Positions 44,630-51,980 of a DNA stretch of 64,000 nt are shown in pieces. A program made the position numbers and the translations under genes. Each line of letters begins with the position of its first letter. Position 1 is the stretch's first letter. Source of the stretch: Cellulosimicrobium sp. Marseille-Q4280 (lineage in GTDB: Bacteria > Actinomycetota > Actinomycetes > Actinomycetales > Cellulomonadaceae); NCBI RefSeq assembly GCF_943181405.1, contig NZ_CALPBY010000003.1, positions 372,001 to 436,000 on the forward strand, given 5' to 3'. Under the pieces are notes generated by a model. It was not told where the DNA came from. It searched no databases and saw only the letters and a list, made by a program, of their open reading frames with translations.

Positions 44630-46147
44630 GTGTCGAGTCGAGCGAGCAACCCCGCAAGCACCGCAGACCAGATCGACGTAGCCCTCATCGGCGGTGGCAT
44701 CATGAGTGCCACCCTGGGAGCTCTCATCAACGTCCTGGAGCCCTCCTGGACGGTGCGCATCTACGAGCGCCTGGACGCCGTCGCGCAGGAGTCGTCGAAC
44801 CCCTGGAACAACGCCGGGACCGGCCATGCCGCCCTGTGCGAGCTCAACTACACCCCCGAGCGACCCGACGGCTCGATCGACATCGCCAAGGCGGTGACGA
44901 TCAACGAGCAGTTCGAGGTCTCGCGCGAGTTCTGGCACCACCTCCTCACGACGGGCGCCCTCCCGCAGCCGGCGAGCTTCATCTCCCGCACCCCGCACAT
45001 GACCTTCGTGCGCGGCACGGAGAACGTCGACTACCTGCGCCGCCGCTTCGAGACGCTGCGCCAGCACCCGCTGTTCAGCGAGCTCGAGTTCTCCGACGAC
45101 CCCGCGGTCGTCGCGCAGTGGGCCCCCCTCCTCGTCGCGGAGCGCGACGGCGACGAGCCGATCGCCGCGACGCGCGCGACGAGCGGCACCGACGTCGACT
45201 TCGGCGCCCTCACGCAGCAGCTCGTGGACCACCTCGTCGCGAGCGGCACGCAGCTCTTCCTCGAGCACGAGGTGAAGAACCTCAAGAAGACCAAGGACGG
45301 TCGCTGGCGCCTCACGGTCAAGGACCGGTCGTGGAACGCGCCCGCGCGCCGCTCGACCGTCGAGGCGCGCTTCGTCTTCGTCGGCGCCGGTGGCGGCGCG
45401 CTCCCGCTCCTGCAGAAGGCCGGCATCCCCGAGGCCAAGGGCTACGGCGGCTTCCCGATCAGCGGCGAGTTCCTGCGCACCGACGACCCCGAGCTCGTCG
45501 CGCAGCACCAGGCGAAGGTCTACGGCAAGGCCGACGTGGGCTCCCCGCCGATGTCCGTCCCGCACCTCGACACGCGCGTCGTCGACGGCAAGAGCTATCT
45601 CATGTTCGGCCCGTACGCCGGGTTCAGCCCCAAGTACCTCAAGAAGGGCAAGTACCTGGGCCTGTTCACGTCGCTGCGCCTGCACAACCTGGGCTCGATG
45701 GTCGGCGCGGGCGTCAAGAACCTCGACCTGACGCAGTACCTCGTCGGGCAGCTCCTCGCGAGCCCGGAGACGAAGTTCACGGCGCTCCAGGGCTTCATGC
45801 CGACGGCGCACCCCAAGGACTGGGAGACCATCACCGCGGGCCAGCGCGTCCAGGTCATCAAGAAGGACCAGGACGGCAAGGGCGTCCTCGAGTTCGGCAC
45901 CGAGGTCATCGCCGCGGCCGACGGGTCGATCGCGGGCCTGCTCGGAGCGTCTCCGGGCGCGTCGACCGCCGTGCCGGCCATGATCGACCTGCTCGAGCGC
46001 TGCTTCCCGAACCGCTTCACGAAGTGGCGTCCCGAGCTCGCGACGATGATCCCGAGCCTCGGCCAGGCGCCGTGGGAGGCCGAGGAGCTCGAGGGCCTCG
46101 ACCAGCTCACCGGCGACGCGGACCTCGACGTCTCGACGCGCGCCTGA
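44630..46147 (+). CDS. mqo: Malate:quinone oxidoreductase
   Basis: Peripheral-membrane FAD enzyme of 505 aa that oxidises malate to oxaloacetate and passes electrons to quinone in the TCA cycle. The FAD dinucleotide motif is DVALIGGGIMSATLGALIN (about 16-34), followed by VRIYERLD and the strongly conserved SSNPWNNAGTGHAALCELNYTP. Later landmarks are FVFVGAGGGALPLLQKAGIPEAKGYGGFPISGEFL and MFGPYAGFSPKYLKKG. Length matches the family. The GTG start has no ribosome site and lies 6 nt after TAGAAT. A CRP-like site overlaps the promoter, and a terminator follows. Confidence 0.97.
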   Translation: MSSRASNPASTADQIDVALIGGGIMSATLGALINVLEPSWTVRIYERLDAVAQESSNPWNNAGTGHAALCELNYTPERPDGSIDIAKAVTINEQFEVSREFWHHLLTTGALPQPASFISRTPHMTFVRGTENVDYLRRRFETLRQHPLFSELEFSDDPAVVAQWAPLLVAERDGDEPIAATRATSGTDVDFGALTQQLVDHLVASGTQLFLEHEVKNLKKTKDGRWRLTVKDRSWNAPARRSTVEARFVFVGAGGGALPLLQKAGIPEAKGYGGFPISGEFLRTDDPELVAQHQAKVYGKADVGSPPMSVPHLDTRVVDGKSYLMFGPYAGFSPKYLKKGKYLGLFTSLRLHNLGSMVGAGVKNLDLTQYLVGQLLASPETKFTALQGFMPTAHPKDWETITAGQRVQVIKKDQDGKGVLEFGTEVIAAADGSIAGLLGASPGASTAVPAMIDLLERCFPNRFTKWRPELATMIPSLGQAPWEAEELEGLDQLTGDADLDVSTRA

Positions 46148-46167
46148 CCCGACGGCGCCCCGACGAC

Positions 46168-46201
46168 GACGGCCCGGCCCTCCACGGAGGTCCGGGCCGT
46201 C
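46168..46201. terminator. Terminator downstream of mqo
   Basis: GACGGCCCGG and CCGGGCCGTC form a perfect 10-bp stem; the 14-nt loop contains a further CCTC/GAGG stem. It starts 21 nt after the mqo stop. Confidence 0.85.
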
Positions 46202-46250
46202 CCGCGTCCCGGCGCGCCACGCCTCGACGCGCGCGGTCCCGGCGCGCGGC

Positions 46251-46400
46251 TCAGCGACGGTCGAGCTCCTGAGCGCCCGGTACCTCGCCGGAACCTGCGG
46301 GGAACCAGGGGTGCGCCGGGTCCTCGCGGCGCACCGCGAGGGCCACGACCGTCGAGCCGACGACGACGAGGAGGGCGATCACGCCCCAGAGGATGTCCAT
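46251..46400 (-). CDS. Small single-pass membrane protein (49 aa)
   Basis: A short gene with one N-terminal helix, MDILWGVIALLVVVGSTVVA, then a basic stop-transfer LAVRRED and a Pro/Gly-rich cytosolic tail (PAHPWFPAGSGEVPGAQEL). Codon third positions are nearly all G or C, as in its neighbours. A GAGG lies 1-4 nt before the ATG at 46400, so the ribosome site is poor. It is divergent from the AraC-type regulator and shares its control region. The function is unknown. Confidence 0.65.
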   Translation of the reverse strand: MDILWGVIALLVVVGSTVVALAVRREDPAHPWFPAGSGEVPGAQELDRR

Positions 46401-46436
46401 GCCTCGAGCATCGTCGGGCGCGCCGCGCCGGACGAG

Positions 46437-46471
46437 TGGCAGGACCGACGCGTGTCGACAAGATCCTGCCA
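46437..46471. promoter_or_regulatory. Inverted repeat upstream of the AraC-type regulator
   Basis: TGGCAGGA and TCCTGCCA are perfect 8-bp arms separated by 19 bp, between the small membrane protein and the AraC-type gene. Just after it, TACGGT (46478-46483) ends 6 nt before the regulator ATG. TGGCA/TGCCA half-sites are common for GlxA-type AraC regulators, so autoregulation is plausible. Confidence 0.6.
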
Positions 46472-46489
46472 GCGGCGTACGGTCGGGCC

Positions 46490-47443
46490 ATGATCCGCAC
46501 CGTCGCGGCCGTCGTGAGCGACGGCCTGGCCCCGTTCGAGTTCGGCGTCGTCTGCGAGGTCTTCGGCCTCGACCGCAGCGACCAGGGCGTCCCGCGCTTC
46601 GACTTCCGGGTCTGCGGTCCGGTCGCGGGCGAGCCCGTGCGCACCTCGGTGGGTGCCCAGGTCGTCCCCGCGCTGGGCCTCGACGCGGTCGACGACGCCG
46701 ACCTCGTCGTGGTCCCGGCCATCCGCATCGGCAGCCACTACCCCGAGGCGGTGCTCGACACGATCCGTCGCGCCTCGGCGCGCGGCGCGACGCTGCTCAG
46801 CGTGTGCTCGGGCGTGTTCGTCCTGGCCGCGGCCGGCGTCATCGACGGCCGCCGCGTCACGACGCACTGGATGCACGCCGACGAGCTGCGGAGGCGGCAC
46901 CCGACGCTCGACATCGACCCCGACGTGCTCTTCGTGGACGACGGCGACCTCATCACGAGCGCGGGGACGGCCGCGGGGATCGACGCGTGCCTGCACCTCG
47001 TCCGGCGCGAGCTCGGGTCCCGGGTCGCGAACGTCATCGCGCGCCGCATGGTGGTCCCGCCCCAGCGCGAGGGCGGGCAGCGGCAGTTCGTCCAACGCCC
47101 CGTCCCGGAGGCCGAGGAGGACTCGTTCGCCGAGCTCCTCGACTGGATGACCGAGCATCTCGACGAGCCGCTGACGGTTCGCGACCTCGCCCGACGCGCC
47201 CACACGTCGGAGCGGACGTTCGCACGGACGTTCGTCGCCCAGACGGGCACGACGCCGCTCGCCTGGCTCACCGCCCAGCGTGTCGCCCACGCCCAGACGC
47301 TCCTCGAGGAGACGCGGACCGACCTCGAGGACGTCGCGCGCCGGTGCGGCTTCGGGTCGGCGGCGCTGCTGCGCCACCACTTCCGTCGGGCCGTCGGGGT
47401 CACGCCGACCGAGTTCCGGCTCACGTTCCGCCACGCCGCCTGA
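46490..47443 (+). CDS. GlxA-type transcriptional regulator (DJ-1/PfpI + AraC HTH)
   Basis: Regulator of 317 aa. The DJ-1/PfpI-like amidotransferase fold (about 1-175) has its nucleophile-elbow Cys in LLSVCSGVFVLAAAG and THWMHADELRRRHP. The AraC-type double HTH (about 215-312) includes LTVRDLARRAHTSERTFARTFVAQTGTTPLAWLTAQRVAHAQTLLEE and DVARRCGFGSAALLRHHFRRAVGVTP. The transcript is probably leaderless (TACGGT 6 nt upstream). An inverted repeat precedes it. The divergent small membrane protein is a possible target. Confidence 0.93.
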   Translation: MIRTVAAVVSDGLAPFEFGVVCEVFGLDRSDQGVPRFDFRVCGPVAGEPVRTSVGAQVVPALGLDAVDDADLVVVPAIRIGSHYPEAVLDTIRRASARGATLLSVCSGVFVLAAAGVIDGRRVTTHWMHADELRRRHPTLDIDPDVLFVDDGDLITSAGTAAGIDACLHLVRRELGSRVANVIARRMVVPPQREGGQRQFVQRPVPEAEEDSFAELLDWMTEHLDEPLTVRDLARRAHTSERTFARTFVAQTGTTPLAWLTAQRVAHAQTLLEETRTDLEDVARRCGFGSAALLRHHFRRAVGVTPTEFRLTFRHAA

Positions 47444-47486
47444 CAGGCCTTCGCGGCTTCTTCACGCCGTGGACGATTGCGAACAA

Positions 47487-47502
47487 CCTACGGTCCCGTA
47501 GG
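47487..47502. promoter_or_regulatory. Palindromic operator upstream of the fatty-acid desaturase
   Basis: CCTACGG-TC-CCGTAGG: perfect 7-bp arms with a 2-bp spacer, 78 bp upstream of the desaturase ATG. The TACGG...CCGTA core is like sites bound by TetR-type lipid regulators. Confidence 0.6.
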
Positions 47503-47579
47503 ATCGGCACATCTGCACCACGAGCACCCGCTCAACTCCGCGGCTGGGAAGTCGACTCGATCCCCTTGCAAGGATGCAC

Positions 47580-48689
47580 ATGACTTCTGCCGCCGTCCGT
47601 CCGGGCTTCCGGGCCACCCGACCCAAGACCGACGACGGCGCAGCCGTCACCAGCACCTACACCGCCCTCTCGCGAACCGTGCGCGACGCAGGTCTCCTCG
47701 AGCGGGCGCAGGGCTACTACCTGTGGACGCTCGGCTTCCTGACGCTCGCGCTGGGCGGCGTCGTCACCGGCATCGTCCTCCTGGGTGACTCGTGGTTCCA
47801 GCTCCTCATGGCCGCAGCACTCGGCCTGATCTTCACGCAGTTCGCGTTCGTGGCGCACGAGGCCTCGCACCGCCAGGTCTTCGCCTCGGGTCCCGTCAAC
47901 GACCGGGTCGGGAAGATCCTCGCCAACGCGGTCGTGGGCATCAGCTACTCGTGGTGGATGAACAAGCACACGCGCCACCACGCGAACCCGAACCGACGTG
48001 GCAAGGACCCCGACATCGACCCGGACGTCATCGTCTTCCTCGGCGAGGACGCCGGGCGGGCGACCGGCATCAAGGCGTTCATCAACCGCTACCAGGGCTG
48101 GTTGTTCTTCCCGCTCCTCACCCTCGAGGGCCTCAACCTCCACGTCACCGCGTTCCGCAGCCTCATCACCGGCAACGCCGTGCGTGCCGACCTGCGCACG
48201 CGGATGACGGAGCTCGCGATCATCGTCGTGCGGCTCGCGACCTACGTCGCCGTGATCTTCTGGGCGCTCCCGCTGGGCATGGCGTTCGCGTTCCTCGGGG
48301 TCCAGCTCGCCGTGTTCGGCGTGTACATGGGGGCGTCGTTCGCGCCGAACCACAAGGGCATGGCGATCATCCCCGAGGACAGCAAGATCGACTTCCTCTC
48401 GAAGCAGGTGCTCACGTCGCGGAACATCCGCGGGGGCTGGTTCATGAACATCCTCATGGGCGGTCTCAACTTCCAGATCGAGCACCACCTGTTCCCGAGC
48501 ATGCCGCGGCCCCACCTCGCGCGGGCGCGCGACATCGTGCGAGAGCACTGCAGCAACCTCGGGCTGCCCTACACGGAGACGAGCCTCGCCCAGTCCTACG
48601 CGATCGTGGTCCGGTACCTCAACGAGGTCGGGCTGTCGGCGCGCGACCCGTTCGACTGCCCCATGTTCAAGCAGCTGCGCAAGGTCTGA
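47580..48689 (+). CDS. Membrane fatty-acid desaturase
   Basis: Di-iron acyl-lipid/acyl-CoA desaturase of 369 aa in the cytoplasmic membrane. The three histidine boxes are HEASH (about residue 90), HTRHH (about 125) and QIEHHLFP (about 305), with paired helices before boxes 1 and 3. It would introduce a double bond into fatty acyl chains to adjust fluidity; regiospecificity cannot be told. AAGGA lies 5 nt before the ATG at 47580; the ATG at 47574 overlaps that site. A palindromic operator lies upstream. No ferredoxin or reductase is clearly linked. It converges on the siderophore-interacting protein gene with a 7-bp gap. Confidence 0.93.
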   Translation: MTSAAVRPGFRATRPKTDDGAAVTSTYTALSRTVRDAGLLERAQGYYLWTLGFLTLALGGVVTGIVLLGDSWFQLLMAAALGLIFTQFAFVAHEASHRQVFASGPVNDRVGKILANAVVGISYSWWMNKHTRHHANPNRRGKDPDIDPDVIVFLGEDAGRATGIKAFINRYQGWLFFPLLTLEGLNLHVTAFRSLITGNAVRADLRTRMTELAIIVVRLATYVAVIFWALPLGMAFAFLGVQLAVFGVYMGASFAPNHKGMAIIPEDSKIDFLSKQVLTSRNIRGGWFMNILMGGLNFQIEHHLFPSMPRPHLARARDIVREHCSNLGLPYTETSLAQSYAIVVRYLNEVGLSARDPFDCPMFKQLRKV

Positions 48690-48696
48690 ATCGCCG

Positions 48697-49581
48697 TCAG
48701 GACGACGCAGCGTGCCCGTGACGCCAGTAGCCGACGAAGTCGACGTGCGTCTTGGGTACGCCGCGGTCGTTGACGAGGTGTCGGCGGACACCGGTCACCA
48801 ACGACGACTCGCCGACGGCGTACGCGTACACGGGGGCTGACGGCAGCTCGGCCGCGAGCACCGCGTCGAGCGCGAGCCGACCGGGCAGAGCGTGGCCGCC
48901 GTCGGCACCCGGCACGTCTGCGGCGGGCACGTCCGCGGAGGGCACGTCTGCAAGCACCTCCGCGGTCGGAGCACCGTCCGCCCGCGCGATCCAGCGCAGC
49001 TCGACCCCGGCGGGGACGCGGAAGTCCTGGACGTCGGCCAGGTCGGGCACCTCGACGATCGCGAGGCCCCGCGCGTCGTCGGGCAGGGACTCGCAGATGC
49101 CGGCGACGGCGGGCAGCCCGGTCTCGTCGGCGACGACGAGCGTCCAGTCGTGCGCGACGCGCGGGTTGTACCCGACGCCCTGGTCGAGCAGACCCACGCG
49201 CTCCCCCGGCTCCGCGGTCAGTGCGAAGCGTGACGCCGGCCCCTCGTCGCCGTGGACGACGAAGTCGACGTCCATCTCGCGCAGGTCGGGCCGCACCGCC
49301 CGCACCGTGTAGCTGCGCACGAACGGCCGCCGCGCCCTGGGCGTGGCGAGGTACTGGACGTACCACAGGCCCGACGAGCGTGTCGGCAGGCTCAGCGCGT
49401 CCTGGTCTGGACGCGTGAGGAAGAGGCGGAACCACTGGTCGTACCCCATCGGGGTGAAGTGGTCCATGCCCTCGCCGCCGAGCGTCACCCGGACGACGTG
49501 CGGGCTGACGCGCTTCGACCCGACGACCTCGAGCGTCAGGACGTGCGCGTCGGCAGGCTTGACGATCTTGAAGTTCGCCAC
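48697..49581 (-). CDS. Siderophore-interacting protein (FAD-dependent ferric-siderophore reductase)
   Basis: Cytoplasmic flavoprotein of 294 aa with an FAD-binding barrel (about 15-125: RPFVRSYTVRAVRPDLREMDVDFVVHGDEGPASRFAL) and a C-terminal SIP domain (WTLVVADETGLPAVAGICESLP; PVYAYAVGESSLVTGVRRHLVNDRGV; GYWRHGHA). It would release iron from imported siderophores by reduction. An Ala/Asp/Val/Pro-repeat loop (SADVPAADVPGAD) interrupts the SIP domain. GAGGAG precedes the GTG at 49581. A near-consensus DtxR/IdeR box lies about 75 bp upstream, so it should be induced by iron starvation. No siderophore genes are in the window. Confidence 0.93.
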   Translation of the reverse strand: MANFKIVKPADAHVLTLEVVGSKRVSPHVVRVTLGGEGMDHFTPMGYDQWFRLFLTRPDQDALSLPTRSSGLWYVQYLATPRARRPFVRSYTVRAVRPDLREMDVDFVVHGDEGPASRFALTAEPGERVGLLDQGVGYNPRVAHDWTLVVADETGLPAVAGICESLPDDARGLAIVEVPDLADVQDFRVPAGVELRWIARADGAPTAEVLADVPSADVPAADVPGADGGHALPGRLALDAVLAAELPSAPVYAYAVGESSLVTGVRRHLVNDRGVPKTHVDFVGYWRHGHAASS

Positions 49582-49654
49582 CGTCGGCTCCTCGTTCCTC
49601 CACGGGTCGGTACCCGGCACGCTGCCGGACGACCGATCACCGCCCGGGGCGATC

Positions 49655-49673
49655 GCAGGAGAGCCTAACCTCA
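49655..49673 (-). promoter_or_regulatory. DtxR/IdeR iron box upstream of the siderophore-interacting protein
   Basis: On the minus strand the 19-mer contains AGGTTAGGCT followed by CCT. It matches 14 of 19 positions of the consensus TTAGGTTAGGCTAACCTAA, including the whole central half-site. It lies 74-92 bp upstream of the GTG start. Confidence 0.8.
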
Positions 49674-49773
49674 CCTCGGCGTCGCGTCGATGTGCTCGAC
49701 GCCACACGGCCGGTGCGCCGTCGATCGCTGCCCGCGGTGCCGACCGGCCGGTCCGGCCTGGCATGCTCGGACC

Positions 49774-49992
49774 GTGGAGCTCCCCCTCGCCTGGTCCCTG
49801 GTCCTCGTCCTGACGGGCGTGTGGAACCTCGTCATCTGGCCGCGCTTCTGGCAGCGCATCGCGAAGGACCCGAGGTCCCGTGACGCCGACGGCCGCGCGA
49901 CGCGGTTCCTCACCGTGCATGCCGTGCTCATCGGCGTGTCGCTCGCGCTCGGCGTGGCCGTCGGCGTCCTCGGGGTCGTCACGCTCGTCTGA
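49774..49992 (+). CDS. SCO4848-family small membrane protein
   Basis: Protein of 72 aa with two helices (LAWSLVLVLTGVWNLVIW and FLTVHAVLIGVSLALGVAVGVLGVV) and the family signature WPRFWQRIAKDPRS between them. This is an actinobacteria-specific family of unknown function. The GTG at 49774 follows a CATGCT hexamer by 7 nt and has no ribosome site, so it is probably leaderless. A longer upstream frame is Cys/Arg-rich and non-coding in character. Confidence 0.82.
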   Translation: MELPLAWSLVLVLTGVWNLVIWPRFWQRIAKDPRSRDADGRATRFLTVHAVLIGVSLALGVAVGVLGVVTLV

Positions 49993-50037
49993 GCGTCGAG
50001 CCGTCGCCCGACCGTCCGTGCCGCGTCGCCCGCGCGG

Positions 50038-50940
50038 TCAGCGACGGCGGAGCCCGGCGAGCCGCTCCGGGTTGCGGAACACGAGCACGCGCGCCACGCG
50101 GTCGTCGTCGAGCTCGACCGTCCCGGCCATGACGGGCACGCCGCCGGACGTCCACACGATCCCGACCGCGCCGTTGATCTCCGCCGGCTCTGACGCCAGC
50201 TCACGCACCTCCGGCTTCGCCGCGAGCCCGAGGAGCAGGCGCGCGACCTTCTCGACGCCGCTGACGGGACGCAGCGCCGCGCGAACCCGGCCGCCGCCGT
50301 CCATCACGACGGCGACGTCCGGCGCGAGCGCCGCGACCACGGCGTCCAGGTCGCCGGTCGCGCAGGACTCCATGAACCGCCGCACGACCTCGTGCTGCTG
50401 GTCGCCCGAGGCCGTGAAGCGGGGACGTCGCGAACGCACGTGCTCGCGCGCGCGGTGAGCCGTCTGACGCACGGCCTCGGGCGTCCGGTCGAGCACGCGC
50501 GCGACCTCCTCGTGGTCCAGCGCGAACACCTCGCGCAGCACGAAGACCGCGCGCTCGAGCGGGCTCAGCGTCTCCAGCACGACGAGCATCGCCATCGAGA
50601 CGTCGTCGGAACGCTCGACCTGGAACGCGGCGTCGGGCGTCGTGAGCAGCGGGTCGGGGAGCCACGGCCCGACGTACGTCTCGCGCTGCGTCCGCAGCGT
50701 CCGCAGCCGGTTGAGCGCGAGACGCGTGGTGATGCGCACGAGGTAGGCGCGCGCGTCCACCACGTCGTCGCGGTCGTCCGCGGACCAGCGCAGCCACGTC
50801 TCCTGGACCACGTCCTCGGCGTCCGCAGCGGCGCCGAGCATCTCGTACGCGACCGTGAAGAGCAGCCGGCGGTGGCGGGCGAACGGCGCGACGAGCGCGT
50901 CGCTCCCGTCCTGCCCGGGCCACCCGCCGTCGTCGCTCAC
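50038..50940 (-). CDS. ECF41-type RNA polymerase sigma factor (SigJ-like)
   Basis: Sigma factor of 300 aa. Region 2 (about 18-85: RRLLFTVAYEMLGAAADAEDVVQETWLRW) and region 4 (about 120-170: LSPLERAVFVLREVFALDHEEVARVLDRTPEAVRQTAHRARE) are joined by the ECF41 hallmark YVGPWLPDPLL. A fused SnoaL-like C-terminal domain (about 185-300) ends with the NPERL variant of the NPxKL motif. In ECF41 proteins this domain replaces an anti-sigma factor. The gene overlaps the AhpD-like gene by 4 nt; carboxymuconolactone-decarboxylase-family genes are the classic ECF41 partner. Confidence 0.93.
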   Translation of the reverse strand: MSDDGGWPGQDGSDALVAPFARHRRLLFTVAYEMLGAAADAEDVVQETWLRWSADDRDDVVDARAYLVRITTRLALNRLRTLRTQRETYVGPWLPDPLLTTPDAAFQVERSDDVSMAMLVVLETLSPLERAVFVLREVFALDHEEVARVLDRTPEAVRQTAHRAREHVRSRRPRFTASGDQQHEVVRRFMESCATGDLDAVVAALAPDVAVVMDGGGRVRAALRPVSGVEKVARLLLGLAAKPEVRELASEPAEINGAVGIVWTSGGVPVMAGTVELDDDRVARVLVFRNPERLAGLRRR

Positions 50941-51545
50941 TCCCCCAGCCTGCCGGAGCCACCGGCCGCGTGACCACCGGCGGCGCCCAGGGCCCCCGCG
51001 GGCGGCACCGCGCACCGGTCGCCGAACCCCTGGCTCGTCAGACCGAGCGCCGCGTTGACGCGGCTGCGCAGGTTCTCCACCGCGACAAGTGCCGTGAGCT
51101 CGACGAACGCCGCGTCGCCGAGGTCGGCCCGCAGGTCCGCCGCGAGCTCGTCGGAGACCGTCGGCGGCGTCGCCGTCATCGCCTGGGCGTACTCCAGGAC
51201 CCGGCGCTGCGTCGCGGTGTAGACGTCGCTGTCGCGCCACGCCGGGACGTCGTGGAGCAGCCGAGGGTCGACGTCGCCGTGCTCGGACTCCCAGTACCCG
51301 AAGTCGACGCACCACGAGCAGCCGATGTCCACGGCCGCCGCCATGACGGCGAGTGCGGCGTGCGTGGGGTCGAGCGCGCGCCATCGCGCCACGCCGGCCT
51401 CGAGCACGCAGTAGGTCGTCGCGACACGGGCGTTGTGCCCGACGGCGGCCAACGGGTCGAGCACCGCGCCGTACCGACGGCGCGACAGCGCGGCGAGCGT
51501 GCGGTTGAGCAGCGTGCGGGGCGGGTCCAGCGAGATGCGGGCCAT
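50937..51545 (-). CDS. AhpD/carboxymuconolactone decarboxylase-family protein
   Basis: Protein of 202 aa with the AhpD-like helical fold. The redox CxxC and following residues are in IGCSWCVDFGYWESEHGDV, as in thiol-peroxidase-type members. VLEYAQAMTATPPTVSDEL and TALVAVENLRSRVNAALGLTSQGF complete the fold. It probably reduces peroxides or another oxidised small molecule. GGAAGGAG precedes the ATG at 51545. It is co-transcribed with the ECF41 sigma factor (4-nt overlap), and an ECF41-like promoter lies just upstream, so the pair is likely autoregulated. Confidence 0.92.
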   Translation of the reverse strand: MARISLDPPRTLLNRTLAALSRRRYGAVLDPLAAVGHNARVATTYCVLEAGVARWRALDPTHAALAVMAAAVDIGCSWCVDFGYWESEHGDVDPRLLHDVPAWRDSDVYTATQRRVLEYAQAMTATPPTVSDELAADLRADLGDAAFVELTALVAVENLRSRVNAALGLTSQGFGDRCAVPPAGALGAAGGHAAGGSGRLGE

Positions 51546-51591
51546 GGGGTGCTCCTTCCGGTCCGGCACGTGGTCGCGCCGGTGCCATGAG

Positions 51592-51618
51592 GACACGCCG
51601 GCACCCGCCGTCGTGACA
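51592..51618 (-). promoter_or_regulatory. ECF41-type promoter of the AhpD-sigJ operon
   Basis: On the minus strand TGTCAC (51613-51618), a 15-bp spacer and CGTGTC (51592-51597) resemble the ECF41 promoter (TGTCACA about 16 bp from CGTC). The -10 ends 46 bp before the AhpD-like ATG. Confidence 0.6.
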
Positions 51619-51692
51619 CGATCCGGCCGCTCGCCGTCGTGGCGTGCGTCACACCAGCTCTCCGCCGGCACGCACGGCGGTCAGGATCGAGG

Positions 51693-51929
51693 TCACGGAC
51701 GGTGCGACCGCTTCTCGTTGCCGCGCCGGTAGTTCCCCGTCGCGCGCGCGAGGAGGAGCTGCACCTCGCGCTCGTCCCCCCGGGCCTCGGCGCGACCGAG
51801 CGCGGCGGCCAACCTGTCCGCCGAGGCGCCCGCGACCGTGACGACGACGCGGCCACCTCGGGCGACCCGCACGCGACCGTCCTGGGTGACCTGGTGGTCG
51901 AACGGGTCGGGGGACGGGTCGTCGGGCAT
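51693..51929 (-). CDS. Small conserved-type hypothetical protein (78 aa)
   Basis: Highly charged protein: an acidic N-terminus (MPDDPSPDPFDHQVTQDGR), a short beta-like stretch (VRVARGGRVVVTVAG) and a helical part (DRLAAALGRAEARGDEREVQLLLARATGN) with a basic end. I recognise no family. TAGCGT on the minus strand ends 7 nt before the ATG, which fits a leaderless promoter and supports the start. It stands alone between the AhpD-like gene and an MFS gene. Confidence 0.6.
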   Translation of the reverse strand: MPDDPSPDPFDHQVTQDGRVRVARGGRVVVTVAGASADRLAAALGRAEARGDEREVQLLLARATGNYRRGNEKRSHRP

Positions 51930-51980
51930 GCGGGAGACGCTAGGCCCGCGGACGCCGCGAGCGCACGTCCATTTCCGTGG

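Noticed and set aside
48690-48696. Terminator between desaturase and siderophore-interacting protein genes
   Set aside because: The gap is 7 bp and no stable hairpin spans the two stops.
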